Shown piece after piece: positions 1 through 8,319 of a stretch of 64,000 nt of DNA. The notes below the pieces were generated by a model. That model was not told the DNA's origin and made no database searches. It worked only from the letters and a program-made list of their open reading frames with translations. Every line of letters begins with the position of its first letter. The stretch's first letter is position 1. The stretch comes from Grimontia marina (GTDB lineage Bacteria; Pseudomonadota; Gammaproteobacteria; Enterobacterales; Vibrionaceae), in contig NZ_FIZY01000018.1 in NCBI RefSeq assembly GCF_900060185.1, positions 27,893 to 91,892 on the forward strand, given 5' to 3'. Made by a program: the position numbers and the translations under genes.

Positions 1-102
1 TAGGCTGATATATTCAATCTCATAGGGGATTTCCTTAGCTTCCAGCAACGCAGTTACACGTTGAACGAAAGGGCAGATTTTAAAACTAACTACTTTAATC
101 AT
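1..102 (-). CDS. Glutathione S-transferase N-terminal fragment (runs off window)
   Basis: Only the first 34 codons are present; the gene continues beyond base 1. The translation begins MIKVVSFKICPFVQRV, the first strand and helix of a thioredoxin-fold GST N-terminal domain with a C-P-F-V motif. Such proteins conjugate glutathione or reduce small substrates in the cytoplasm. The start is the ATG at 102-100. It could also be a glutaredoxin-like protein. Subfamily cannot be judged from this fragment. Confidence 0.7.
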   Translation of the reverse strand, partial: MIKVVSFKICPFVQRVTALLEAKEIPYEIEYISL

Positions 103-289
103 CAGAATGCTTCTTCTATTAGGGACTTTACCTATAAGACGAAGCTGAAAAGAAAAAGACGAAGATTTCGCAAAACTTTTTTAAAGTCTCTATTTGTTAT
201 CAGATTAAAGAAGTGACTTCGTTACTCTCTTTTAACAAACTTTGCTAAAATGCTCTTATTATAAAACCCAAATATATAAATGGAGTTTC

Positions 290-481
290 ATGTCTCAAGC
301 CTTGCCTAAAAATCGCACTGAATGGCTGATTTTCTTTCGTCGTGCAAAATCTATCGACACATTGGATTTGATGCTGGATGGTGCGTTAAAAAAACTAAAA
401 ACGCCTGCAGAACAGGCTGATGCAATCCTTGGCCACGAGGCCAGACTGGATGAACTAGAAGGGATTCGTAAAGCGATTTAA
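290..481 (+). CDS. Small Hha/YmoA-like protein
   Basis: A 63-residue protein. The start at 290 is chosen over the in-frame ATG at 242 because a GGAG Shine-Dalgarno sits five bases before it. The central part (T-E-W-L-I-F-F-R-R-A-K-S-I-D-T-L) resembles the R-R-C-Q-T-I-D-T-L region of Hha/YmoA. These are small partners of H-NS-type nucleoid proteins that silence genes. The charged C-terminal half (H-E-A-R-L-D-E-L) also fits the Hha pattern H-R-L-A-E-L. It stands alone and is followed by a hairpin terminator. Assignment rests on motif resemblance only; a Vibrio-specific small protein of other function is possible. Confidence 0.6.
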   Translation: MSQALPKNRTEWLIFFRRAKSIDTLDLMLDGALKKLKTPAEQADAILGHEARLDELEGIRKAI

Positions 482-486
482 GAAAG

Positions 487-516
487 AAGGCACAATGGTT
501 TTCATTATGCCTTTTA
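487..516 (+). terminator. Hairpin terminator after the Hha-like gene
   Basis: An 11-bp stem with one mismatch (487-497 with 503-513) and a 5-base loop, followed by a short T run. It starts six bases after the stop codon. Confidence 0.7.
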
Positions 517-522
517 ATGTGT

Positions 523-912
523 TTAGGCTGATTGATTAAATTTTTCAGACTCTTCTGGCTCTAAAGGTTTGACTGGCGCAGGTTCAGTTTGTTCAGGTTC
601 AAGCATTTCTTCGGCTTTCTTTTCTGCTTCCTCGACCAGTTCGCTGCCTTTCTCTTTGCCTTTATTCCACAGCTCAGAGCTTTTTTCTTTCGCGCTGTCC
701 CAGAGGTCACTGCTTCCTTCTTCAGCACCGTTCAGTAATTCTTCGCTTTTTTCCTTGGTGGCGTCCCAAGCGCTTTTACCTGCTTCTTTGGCTGAGCCCC
801 AAGCTTCACTTGCCGATTCTTTTGCTTTATCCCAGCTGCTTTCTTCTTCCGCACTTGCCGCGAAAGGCAATACAAGCAATAACGACAGCACCAGCGTTTT
901 TAATGGATTCAT
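523..912 (-). CDS. Secreted helical repeat protein (LEA/apolipoprotein-like)
   Basis: A 129-residue protein with a signal peptide (basic start, hydrophobic core, cleavage near A-A-S-A). The mature part is built from roughly 11-residue repeats of the type W-D-S-A-K-E-K-S-S-E-L, rich in Lys, Glu, Ala and Ser with regularly spaced Trp. This predicts an amphipathic helix. The tail is Pro/Glu-rich. It is probably periplasmic. Of two adjacent ATGs the second (912) is chosen because it sits five bases from GGGAGA. No enzymatic motif is seen. The repeat style resembles LEA-type stress proteins and YtxH-like proteins, but I do not recognise a named family. Confidence 0.75.
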   Translation of the reverse strand: MNPLKTLVLSLLLVLPFAASAEEESSWDKAKESASEAWGSAKEAGKSAWDATKEKSEELLNGAEEGSSDLWDSAKEKSSELWNKGKEKGSELVEEAEKKAEEMLEPEQTEPAPVKPLEPEESEKFNQSA

Positions 913-1044
913 CATGATCTCCCTTGATGATTGCTTAGCATTTCAGTCTATACCCGCTGCTAAGCCAGTATATTAAAGACAACCTGAATCGAGTTACAAG
1001 TCACCCTAACAAATATATAAAACAGTGTTCAATATTTAGAGAAA

Positions 1045-1076
1045 GAAAAACCGCCTTTAAATGTGCGTAAAGGCGG
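1045..1076 (-). terminator. Terminator of the tctCBA-CoA-transferase-lyase operon
   Basis: A perfect 9-bp stem (1051-1059 with 1068-1076). Read on the minus strand it is followed by TTTTTC. It lies 70 bases past the last gene of the leftward operon. Confidence 0.85.
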
Positions 1077-1145
1077 TGAAGGTTTGACAAGGAGAATGTC
1101 AAATTATCAGGTTCAGTTGACACTAGGGTCTGGAGATCACAAGGG

Positions 1146-1991
1146 TTAGTCTTTATTTTTCATGTCCCGTTTGGGGTGGCCATCATATGTCCAGAGAAGA
1201 TCACGTGGGATCGGGCCTTTGTTGCGGCCACCTTGCTGAGTTTGTTCCCAGGCATGTGCCAAAATTCCTACTGATCGGGAAAGACAAAATAACCCTCTGG
1301 CCAACTCGGCGGGTATACCTAATTCGCCATAGATAACCGCTGTCGCACCATCTATGTTCATTGGTATCGCTTTGCCTTTTTCTTTCAGAAGTTGTTTTTC
1401 CACCTGTAAAGCGATGGAATGAAAACGCCCTTCAACGATGCCATCAGCTTTAGCTTCAGCAACCAGTTCCATCAACCTCGGCGCTCTGGGGTCGACAGGA
1501 TGGAAACGATGCCCAAAACCGGGAATGAACTTGCCATGCAATTCACGTTGTTTTGCCAAACCTTCGATCACAGCTTCTTCTATCGACAAACTTTTAGACA
1601 CAGCAATTTCATTCACCATCTGGTAGAAGGTCACAGCCTGTTCTCCCGCTCCGCCATGAACATCACCCAGTACATTTACCGCAGATGCCATTGCATTATT
1701 CAGCCCAACACCACAGGTTGAAGCCATGCGGGCAATAGCGATACTTGGCGCTTGAGGTCCATGATCTACCGCTGACATCAAGGCTGCATCCAACAACTTG
1801 GCCTTTTCCGGTGAAGGTAGTTCACCTTGCGTCATCAACCAGATCATTTGTGTGAAGCTGACGTTACCAATCAAGGATTCAATCGGATAACCGTAGTAGC
1901 TGATTTCACCCGGTTTCATGTCAATGATGTCTGTTCGCCACCAGTCTGCCACTGCTTTCTCTGGCCCGGATTCAGGGCGTCGAATACTCAT
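1146..1991 (-). CDS. Citryl-CoA lyase (citrate-synthase fold)
   Basis: A 281-residue citrate-synthase superfamily protein, much shorter than true citrate synthase (about 430). Family landmarks are present: H77 in A-V-D-H-G, H112 in D-V-H-G-G-A, and H161/H164 in G-F-G-H-R-F-H-P-x-D-P-R-A. The segment N-I-D-G-A-T-A-V stands where citrate synthase carries its catalytic Asp region. Short homologues of this type act as citryl-CoA lyases, splitting citryl-CoA to acetyl-CoA and oxaloacetate. The gene overlaps the CoA-transferase stop by ATGA, so the two are translationally coupled. A step that makes the CoA thioester thus precedes this one. The actual acyl-CoA (citryl-, methylcitryl- or citramalyl-CoA) is not determined by sequence. 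Confidence 0.82.
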   Translation of the reverse strand: MSIRRPESGPEKAVADWWRTDIIDMKPGEISYYGYPIESLIGNVSFTQMIWLMTQGELPSPEKAKLLDAALMSAVDHGPQAPSIAIARMASTCGVGLNNAMASAVNVLGDVHGGAGEQAVTFYQMVNEIAVSKSLSIEEAVIEGLAKQRELHGKFIPGFGHRFHPVDPRAPRLMELVAEAKADGIVEGRFHSIALQVEKQLLKEKGKAIPMNIDGATAVIYGELGIPAELARGLFCLSRSVGILAHAWEQTQQGGRNKGPIPRDLLWTYDGHPKRDMKNKD

Positions 1992-3190
1992 ACCACGCCC
2001 TTCTCTTTCAGTTGTTCAATATCACTCGCTTTATAACCAAGCTCAGAAAGGATCATATCGCTGTGTTCACTCAAAACAGGTGGTGGCATATCGACTTCGG
2101 GTCGCTTTCCATCAACAAGGAAACCTGGGCGAGCGATATGGACATCGCCTTTTGTTCCTTCAACATCCTCAAATACTGCTTCAAATTCGCGTAACTTCAC
2201 TTGCGGAAGATCCAGCGCTTCCGGCACCGTCATCACCCGACCTGCAGGCACTCCCAATTTGTTCAGGGTATCTTCCCAAAACTCGGCGGGATACGCCGAA
2301 AACGCAGCTTCTAGAATCTCGGTGAGTGCCGCACGGTTCTGCAACCTAGCCTGACGTTCGGAGAATCTCGGGTCAATTTTAAGTTCGGGTTGATTGATCG
2401 CATCGCAGACAGACTCAAACTGCTCCTGTTTGTTGGCCGCGATGTTGATAAGGCCCGTGGCAGTTTTAAATGCACCTGAAGGACTGGCGGTAAAATTGTC
2501 GTTCCCTATAGGTTTGGGGTCTTTGTTGGCAACTAAGTAATTCGAAACCACCCAGCCCATGGTCGCCATGGTCGATTCCAGCATGGAGACATCAATGAAA
2601 CAGCCTTCGCCACTTTGTGCACGTCCTGCCAAGGCAGAAGAAATCGCAAAAGCAGCGGTCAGGCCGCCAATGGTGTCTGCAATCGGGTAACCGACTCGGT
2701 AAGGTGCATTTTCCGGCGCGCCGGTAATCGACATCACACCTGACATTCCCTGTATGATTTGGTCATAAGCGGGAAGGTGCTTCATGGGACCTTCAGCACC
2801 GTAGCCTGATATTGCACAGTAGATAAGGTTTGGGTTGACAGCTTTCAGCACTTCATAATCCAACCCCAAGCGTTTCATCACTCCGGGGCGAAAGTTTTCC
2901 ACCAACACATCTGCGGTTTCTACCAGCGATTTCAAAATCGCTTTTCCTTCAGGGTCTTTGAGGTTAAGCGTAATGGAGCGTTTTCCCGTATTTTGCGCCA
3001 GAAACGACACACCCATTTTCTTGGCATTGAGGTCAGGATCTGCACCCAATTGTCGGGCGAGATCCCCACTCCCGGGGACCTCGACCTTGATAACATCTGC
3101 GCCCATATGTGCCAACTGGTGACAGGCAAAAGGGCCTGCCAACACGTTGGTCAAATCAAGCACACGGAAGCTGGATAAGGTTGTACTCAT
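1988..3190 (-). CDS. CaiB/BaiF family (type III) CoA-transferase
   Basis: A 400-residue protein of normal length for family III CoA-transferases. It opens with L-D-L-T-N-V-L-A-G-P-F and G-A-D-V-I-K-V-E. N-T-G-K-R-S-I-T-L-N-L follows, then V-E-N-F-R-P-G-V-M-K-R-L-G-L and the catalytic Asp (D143, A-Y-D-Q-I-I-Q-G). These enzymes move CoA from a donor such as succinyl-CoA to a carboxylate through an aspartyl-CoA thioester. It sits 11 bases after tctA and overlaps the lyase start. An AAGGA ribosome site lies eight bases upstream. The context suggests activation of the imported tricarboxylate, for example succinyl-CoA:citrate CoA transfer; this substrate is inferred. Confidence 0.85.
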   Translation of the reverse strand: MSTTLSSFRVLDLTNVLAGPFACHQLAHMGADVIKVEVPGSGDLARQLGADPDLNAKKMGVSFLAQNTGKRSITLNLKDPEGKAILKSLVETADVLVENFRPGVMKRLGLDYEVLKAVNPNLIYCAISGYGAEGPMKHLPAYDQIIQGMSGVMSITGAPENAPYRVGYPIADTIGGLTAAFAISSALAGRAQSGEGCFIDVSMLESTMATMGWVVSNYLVANKDPKPIGNDNFTASPSGAFKTATGLINIAANKQEQFESVCDAINQPELKIDPRFSERQARLQNRAALTEILEAAFSAYPAEFWEDTLNKLGVPAGRVMTVPEALDLPQVKLREFEAVFEDVEGTKGDVHIARPGFLVDGKRPEVDMPPPVLSEHSDMILSELGYKASDIEQLKEKGVV

Positions 3191-3201
3191 TTGCTTGTTC
3201 C

Positions 3202-4755
3202 TTATCCGTCACCACGATCAACCTGCACATTCGGGCGTTGGTTTTTCGACGCGCCTATCCCTGCCTTTTCCAGACCTGTGCGGATCACTGGGAGTAGCAG
3301 CACAAATACTGAAATACACATGATGGTGAGTGTCAGCGGACGTTCCCATAAGAAGCTCAAGCTGCCATCAGAGATGATCAGTGAGCGACTAAGGTTGTTT
3401 TCCATGATGCCGCCCAGAATAAAGCCGAGAAGCATCGGTGCCATTGGGAAGTCCAAAAGACGCAGGAATATCGCCGCAATAGTGATGATAACCATCATAT
3501 TGATATCGAAGGTGTTAAAGCTGACCAGATACACACCTGTGATCGAGAAGAACAGAATGAGTGGGATCAGTATTGGCCTTGGGATCACCAACAAACGTGA
3601 GATATATGGGATCAGCGGCAAATTCAGGATAAGCAGTACAATGTTGCCAAAGTACATCGAGATGATAACCGACCAGAACACGTCTGGATTATCGACGAAC
3701 AGACGCGGTCCTGGCTGGATGCCGTAAGCAATCAAAGCGCCGAGCATGATTGCCGTGGTACCTGAACCCGGAATACCCAAGGTAAGCAGCGGAACAAATG
3801 AACCCGTCGATGCAGCATTGTTTGCTGACTCTGGTGCTGCAAGGCCTCGCAATGCCCCTTTACCAAACTTCTCTTTCAGGCGTTTCGGTGCAAGGTTACG
3901 CTCCAGACCATAGGAGAGGAACGAAGCGATAGTCGCTCCAGCACCCGGAAGCACACCAACGATGAAGCCGAAAATAGAAGAACGGGCAACCGTTGGCGCT
4001 ACCTCTTTCACTTCTTCTTTTGACAGCTTCATGCTGCCTAGCGCAGCCATATCCATGTCAGGCTCTTCTTCTTTATGCTGTCCTTTCAGCACCGTCATCA
4101 CCACTTCCGCTAGCGCAAAAGTCGCCATTGCCAAAAGTAAGAAGCTAATACCATCAATCAAGTCGATATTGTTGAACGTAAAGCGCGGCGCACCGGTGAT
4201 AACGTCGGTACCCACGGTCGCAATCATCAGACCGAATACCGTCATTGCCATCGCTTTTAACACCTGACCTTTACCGGCAAACGCAGCGACTGCAGTCAAA
4301 CCAAGGATCATCAACGCAAAATAGTCTGCTGACTGGAAACTCAAAGAGACTTTTGCAAGTGCCGGTGCTGCAAACAGCAGAATAATTGCACCAATCGTAC
4401 CGCCAGTGAACGATGAGTACGCAGCCAATGCCAACGCTTTACCAGCCTGTCGCTGTTGAGCAAGTGGGTATCCGTCAAAAGCAGTAACAACGGTACTTGC
4501 ACAACCTGGTGCGTTAATCAGAATTGAAGATGTAGAGCCGCCAAACACGGCACCGTAATAAACGCCAGCCATCAAGATGATGCCAGACGCAGGGTCCAGA
4601 CCATAAGTGATCGGGATCATGAGTGCGACTGCAGAAATGGGCCCAAGACCCGGCAGCATGCCGATGAAGGTACCGGCAAAACAGCCTACAACAACCATCA
4701 TAATGTTAAAAGGCATAGTTGCGGTGCTTAAGCCCGTCGCGATTCCTTCCCACAT
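3202..4755 (-). CDS. tctA: Tripartite tricarboxylate transporter large permease TctA
   Basis: A 517-residue polytopic membrane protein with about 12 hydrophobic segments. It carries the TctA signatures G-M-L-P-G-L-G-P near residue 35 and G-V-L-P-G-A-G-A-T-I-A-S-F near residue 266. With TctB it forms the sodium- or proton-driven permease that accepts substrate from the periplasmic protein TctC. The start at 4755 has a GGAGG site eight bases upstream and lies four bases after the tctB stop. The operon order tctC-tctB-tctA is canonical. Confidence 0.93.
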   Translation of the reverse strand: MWEGIATGLSTATMPFNIMMVVVGCFAGTFIGMLPGLGPISAVALMIPITYGLDPASGIILMAGVYYGAVFGGSTSSILINAPGCASTVVTAFDGYPLAQQRQAGKALALAAYSSFTGGTIGAIILLFAAPALAKVSLSFQSADYFALMILGLTAVAAFAGKGQVLKAMAMTVFGLMIATVGTDVITGAPRFTFNNIDLIDGISFLLLAMATFALAEVVMTVLKGQHKEEEPDMDMAALGSMKLSKEEVKEVAPTVARSSIFGFIVGVLPGAGATIASFLSYGLERNLAPKRLKEKFGKGALRGLAAPESANNAASTGSFVPLLTLGIPGSGTTAIMLGALIAYGIQPGPRLFVDNPDVFWSVIISMYFGNIVLLILNLPLIPYISRLLVIPRPILIPLILFFSITGVYLVSFNTFDINMMVIITIAAIFLRLLDFPMAPMLLGFILGGIMENNLSRSLIISDGSLSFLWERPLTLTIMCISVFVLLLPVIRTGLEKAGIGASKNQRPNVQVDRGDG

Positions 4756-4759
4756 AGCC

Positions 4760-5233
4760 TTAACCTCCGAACAACTGGGTAAACGCGCGTCCCGGCGCGA
4801 GATAGATGTCTAGCAGCTTTGCCAGTACAAACCAGATACCCACAGCAAACGGTACAGACGCGATGAACAAAGTTCTAGGACGACGCTCACCAAGAATCCA
4901 GTAACCGACAACCAGAAAGAAAATGGTAGAAAGCAGGAAGCCGACCCACTCAAGCGCAAAAGCGAACGCAACAATCAGCGCCAGCAGTTTCGCCACCAAC
5001 AGGAAATCCAGACCCGCGAGAGACAACTTCGCCCCAGCGTCGCTGCGGCCTGTGACCAGCATAAGCACGCCCAAAATGACACCCATGGAAGATAAGGCAA
5101 TAGGCAAAGTCTGAGCGTGGAAAGGTTCGTATTCGTCACCGGGCAGCATAGGAATTTGACGAGCGTAGTAGCCGTATGCCACTGAAAGAAAGAGAAATAT
5201 GAGACCACCGATATGGTCTTTAGTGACAACCAT
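4760..5233 (-). CDS. tctB: Tripartite tricarboxylate transporter small permease TctB
   Basis: A 157-residue protein with four predicted membrane segments, typical of the TctB family. It is the small partner of TctA. The start at 5233 (M-V-V-T-K-D-H-I-G-G-L) is preferred over the upstream in-frame codon at 5254 because AAGGAG lies seven bases before it. It is tightly coupled to tctA. A strong intercistronic hairpin separates it from tctC. Confidence 0.9.
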   Translation of the reverse strand: MVVTKDHIGGLIFLFLSVAYGYYARQIPMLPGDEYEPFHAQTLPIALSSMGVILGVLMLVTGRSDAGAKLSLAGLDFLLVAKLLALIVAFAFALEWVGFLLSTIFFLVVGYWILGERRPRTLFIASVPFAVGIWFVLAKLLDIYLAPGRAFTQLFGG

Positions 5234-5332
5234 GTGACACTCCTTGAACTGCAAAATAAGACGGCAGTATCCGCCTTGAAAAGCGATAAGGCCTTATCCA
5301 TAGGCCTAAGGGTCATTTGACCAATTGAATCA

Positions 5333-5352
5333 GGGCTCGGGGAACCGAGCCC
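5333..5352 (-). promoter_or_regulatory. Intercistronic hairpin between tctC and tctB
   Basis: A perfect 8-bp GC-rich stem with a 4-base loop, 13 bases after the tctC stop. On the minus strand it is followed by TGATTC rather than a T run, so it is more likely an mRNA-stabilising or partial-stop element than a full terminator. Two smaller inverted repeats lie further on (5286-5297 and 5311-5322). This arrangement often lets binding protein be made in excess over permease. Confidence 0.6.
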
Positions 5353-5365
5353 TTTTCGTAGAGAC

Positions 5366-6349
5366 TTAGCGCAGGAAGCCAAGCTCTTTCATCAGTGCAC
5401 CAACTTCTTGCTCCTGACCTTCAAGGAAAGTCACGAACTCAGCACGAGGCTTGAAGATTTCGATCCAACCGTTGCGGTCACGAACTTCAGCCCATTCGTC
5501 TGTTGAATACATTTTTTCCAGTACTGCGGCGTATTCATCAGCTTGTGCATCAGACAAACCCGGTGCTGCAAAGAAACCACGCCAGTTAGTGAATTCTGCA
5601 TCAACGCCAAGTTCTTTCAGGGTTGGCACATCCGCAGCTGCTGAAGAGCGCTCTGGGCCTGTCATTGCTAGAATGCGAACTTCACCCGCATCTTTGAGTG
5701 CCAGTGCTTCTGAGAAACCGGTAGACAGCAGTTGTGCTTCACCTGACAGGATGCCTGCCATTGCTTTACCACCTGCATCGTAAGCGACGTATTTCAGTTT
5801 CTTCGGATCGCCACCGGCTGCTTTGAATGCTTGAGCAGCAACCAAGTGGTCCATGCTGCCTCGCGCAGAACCACCTGCGATCGCAATAGAACGTGGGTTT
5901 TCTTTGTAGTCTGCCAAAACGTCTGCGAAGGTTTTGTATTCGGAACTGGTTGGCACCACAAAAGCGGCATAATCACCAATCGTTGCCGCGATCGGCGTCA
6001 GGTCACGAAAAGACTGAGGGAAAACTTTGGAAAGTGAGCGAATAACGATCGGGGTTGAATTCACCATCAGTGTGTTGTCGGCTTGATCAGCAGTTTCAAT
6101 CAAGTGCGCAATCGCTTTACCACCGCCACCACCGGACAGGTTTTCATAAGAAACAGTCTCAACCAGACCTGCTTTAGACAGTGCTTCACCGGTACCACGT
6201 GCAGTACCATCCCAGCCACCACCTGCACCACCAGGGATTAGGAAGTGAATTTCATCTACGGCAGCGTTAGCCAGTCCCGCACTCAGTGCAGATGTGAGCG
6301 CCAAAGCTGCAACGATAGAACGTTTTTTGGCGAACAGTTTAGAAATCAT
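5366..6349 (-). CDS. tctC: Tripartite tricarboxylate transporter binding protein TctC (Bug family)
   Basis: A 327-residue periplasmic protein with a clear signal peptide (cleavage after A-L-S-A-G-L-A-N-A). Bug-family features follow: F-L-I-P-G-G-A-G-G-G-W-D near residue 36, the G-G-G-G-G-K-A-I-A-H motif, then G-G-S-A-R-G-S-M-D-H and Y-D-A-G-G-K-A-M. It captures carboxylates, in the model family citrate, and delivers them to TctAB. It is the first gene of the operon and is divergent from a CitA-type sensor gene. Ligand specificity cannot be read directly. Confidence 0.9.
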   Translation of the reverse strand: MISKLFAKKRSIVAALALTSALSAGLANAAVDEIHFLIPGGAGGGWDGTARGTGEALSKAGLVETVSYENLSGGGGGKAIAHLIETADQADNTLMVNSTPIVIRSLSKVFPQSFRDLTPIAATIGDYAAFVVPTSSEYKTFADVLADYKENPRSIAIAGGSARGSMDHLVAAQAFKAAGGDPKKLKYVAYDAGGKAMAGILSGEAQLLSTGFSEALALKDAGEVRILAMTGPERSSAAADVPTLKELGVDAEFTNWRGFFAAPGLSDAQADEYAAVLEKMYSTDEWAEVRDRNGWIEIFKPRAEFVTFLEGQEQEVGALMKELGFLR

Positions 6350-6396
6350 AGGTTTTTCCTCGTGTCGTTCCGTCCTTTGGACGAGTTAGATTTTTG

Positions 6397-6444
6397 CCGA
6401 AACTCCGCTCAGAATGGCGTTTAAAGCGCAATGCGCCGTTTCGG
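6397..6444 (-). promoter_or_regulatory. Stem-loop in the tctC leader
   Basis: Outer arms CCGAAAC (6397-6403) and GTTTCGG (6438-6444) pair exactly. They enclose a second GC-rich repeat, GGCG...CGCC. It could form in the tctC mRNA leader, about 50 bases before the start codon. Function is unknown. Confidence 0.45.
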
Positions 6445-6505
6445 GATCTTTGCCCTACTCTTTCAACCTATTTGCCAGCCCAAAATCTGAAAAGCTTCTG
6501 GTTTT

Positions 6506-6533
6506 AATGTTTTTTTAAACTTTAAAAAACATT
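6506..6533. promoter_or_regulatory. Perfect 10-bp AT-rich inverted repeat, candidate CitB-type operator
   Basis: AATGTTTTTT (6506-6515) and AAAAAACATT (6524-6533) are separated by 8 bases. CitB/DcuR-type regulators bind AT-rich sites in divergent transporter/sensor intergenic regions. The link here is by position and base composition only. Confidence 0.45.
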
Positions 6534-6657
6534 TTGTTCATATTGTTCACTTGCGTGATAAAGAACAAAGAATCATTATTTCAAGTAGATAGATAATAGC
6601 GACTATGTTTAGGCCTCTTTCTCACCCTATTTAGTAAACAAAAGGTTTATTCTCTGG

Positions 6658-8319
6658 ATGTTTTCACTTCGCGCGCTCAAGCTCAAAACCCGCATGATGC
6701 TGATACTCGGCATGATGGCCTTGCTGCAAACTGGATTTATTGGTCTGTTTGCACTTTTCTATCTCTCTCATTCTCTCGACGAACAAATAAGCCAACGCGC
6801 CCTAAACGTGGCCAAAACGATTGCAGCCATGCCGGCCGTGGTTGAAGCCGCTGAACAGAGAGACAGTGAATACCTTCAACCACTCGCACTCGACCTGGCA
6901 GAGGTGAATGATGCCCGCTTTGTCGTCATCGGTGACCAAAATGGTATCCGGCTCGCCCACCCCTCTTGGAAACGGGTAGGAAAGCCGATGTATGACGATG
7001 ATGGTGATTACAACGAGCCCGCCCTGCTTTACGGAAAGCCCTACATTCAGAAAGCCACTGGCAGTCTGGGGGCAACCGTTCGCGGAAAAGCCCCGATATT
7101 TGATTCAAGCAGCGAGTCAGTGGTCGGCATTGTTTCAGTTGGTTTCTTACTCAAATCAGTAGATGACATCATCAACCGCTATATCACGACGCTGTATATC
7201 GTTATCGCTGTCAGCTTTTCACTCAGTGTTTTGACTGGCATGTGGTTTGCCAACCATTTCAAAAAAGCTATTTTCGGCTTAGAGCCGGAGCAGATTGGTC
7301 GTCTTTTCCAAGAGCGAAACGCCACCCTTGAATCAGTAAGAGAAGGAATTATCGCGGTAAATAACAAAGGCCGTATTACCACTTTTAACCGAGCTGCAGT
7401 AGAAACCCTTGGGCTAGATGCCAACACAAAACTTACCGATCGTCCGATCGAGGACGTACTGCCGGATAGTCGGTTAATGGACGTACTCAAATCCGGCAAA
7501 CCCCATTTCGACAAAGAGATTTGGTTACAGGACCGAAACCTCATTGTTAACCGCCTGCCCTTGCTGCAGGACAACGAAATCATAGGTGTGGTATCGAGTT
7601 TTCGCCGTAAAGACGAACTCGATGCGGTCAGCAAACAGCTCACTCAAATCCAGCAATATGCCGACACGCTTCGCAGCCAATCCCATGAGTACTCGAATAA
7701 GCTCCACACGATTGCAGGGCTTATTCAAATCGGTGCAACCGACGAAGCGTTGGCACTGATCGGCCAAGAAACCCAAAGTCATCAAGCATTGATTCATCTC
7801 TTGGTGGAAGCCGTCCCGGACCCCATACTCGCGGGTTGTTTATTAGGGAAGTACAACCGCGCAAAGGAGCTGGGTCTACGCCTCGAAATTGACCCAGAAA
7901 GTTCAATGAAACAGATGCCTGATCACATCCCTCGCGAAGAACTGGTAAGTATTATTGGTAATCTGATAGACAATGCTCTCGAAGCCACGTTGAGCAACCA
8001 ACGCTTGGAAGTCAAGCTATCGATGACAGATCTAGGCAACGACCTCATTTTCGAAATAGAAGATGAAGGTCAGGGAATCCATGAGGAAGACCATTCCCGT
8101 ATCTTTCGTAAAGGGGTGACCACTAAGAAAGGCGAAGGCCATGGTTATGGCCTGCATTTGGTGCAAAAGCTTCTGCAAAACCTTGGCGGTACCATTTTGT
8201 TAGAGCCCGGAGATACAATGGGCAGCCGGTTTACCGTGTATATACCCAAACAACCTGAAGATACTTGTATTCAGACGTCACCAATGCGTTCAATTCGAGG
8301 CAAATTTCGCGAGGAATAG
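6658..8319 (+). CDS. CitA/DcuS-family sensor histidine kinase
   Basis: A 553-residue membrane sensor. It has a first membrane segment (about 13-36), a periplasmic PASp/Cache domain (about 40-168), a second membrane segment (about 178-197), a cytoplasmic PAS domain (about 220-315), an H-box with H343 (S-H-E-Y-S-N-K-L-H) and a HATPase domain (G-N-L-I-D-N-A-L-E-A, G-H-G-Y-G-L-H). The periplasmic domain keeps the CitA ligand pattern R98, H101, R142 and K144 (R-L-A-H; R-G-K-A-P-I), which in CitA contacts citrate. It is divergent from tctC, so it probably senses the tricarboxylate taken up by TctCBA. The start ATG at 6658 has only a weak ribosome site. Confidence 0.88.
   Translation: MFSLRALKLKTRMMLILGMMALLQTGFIGLFALFYLSHSLDEQISQRALNVAKTIAAMPAVVEAAEQRDSEYLQPLALDLAEVNDARFVVIGDQNGIRLAHPSWKRVGKPMYDDDGDYNEPALLYGKPYIQKATGSLGATVRGKAPIFDSSSESVVGIVSVGFLLKSVDDIINRYITTLYIVIAVSFSLSVLTGMWFANHFKKAIFGLEPEQIGRLFQERNATLESVREGIIAVNNKGRITTFNRAAVETLGLDANTKLTDRPIEDVLPDSRLMDVLKSGKPHFDKEIWLQDRNLIVNRLPLLQDNEIIGVVSSFRRKDELDAVSKQLTQIQQYADTLRSQSHEYSNKLHTIAGLIQIGATDEALALIGQETQSHQALIHLLVEAVPDPILAGCLLGKYNRAKELGLRLEIDPESSMKQMPDHIPREELVSIIGNLIDNALEATLSNQRLEVKLSMTDLGNDLIFEIEDEGQGIHEEDHSRIFRKGVTTKKGEGHGYGLHLVQKLLQNLGGTILLEPGDTMGSRFTVYIPKQPEDTCIQTSPMRSIRGKFREE

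Larger units (their letters stand above)
6350..6657. other. Divergent control region between tctC and the CitA-type sensor
   Basis: This 308-base region holds no gene. The tctC-proximal half is GC-balanced and carries a leader stem-loop (6397-6444). The sensor-proximal half is very AT-rich and carries a long inverted repeat (6506-6533). Both promoters must lie here. The response regulator at 8573-9280 is the obvious candidate to bind it. Confidence 0.7.
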
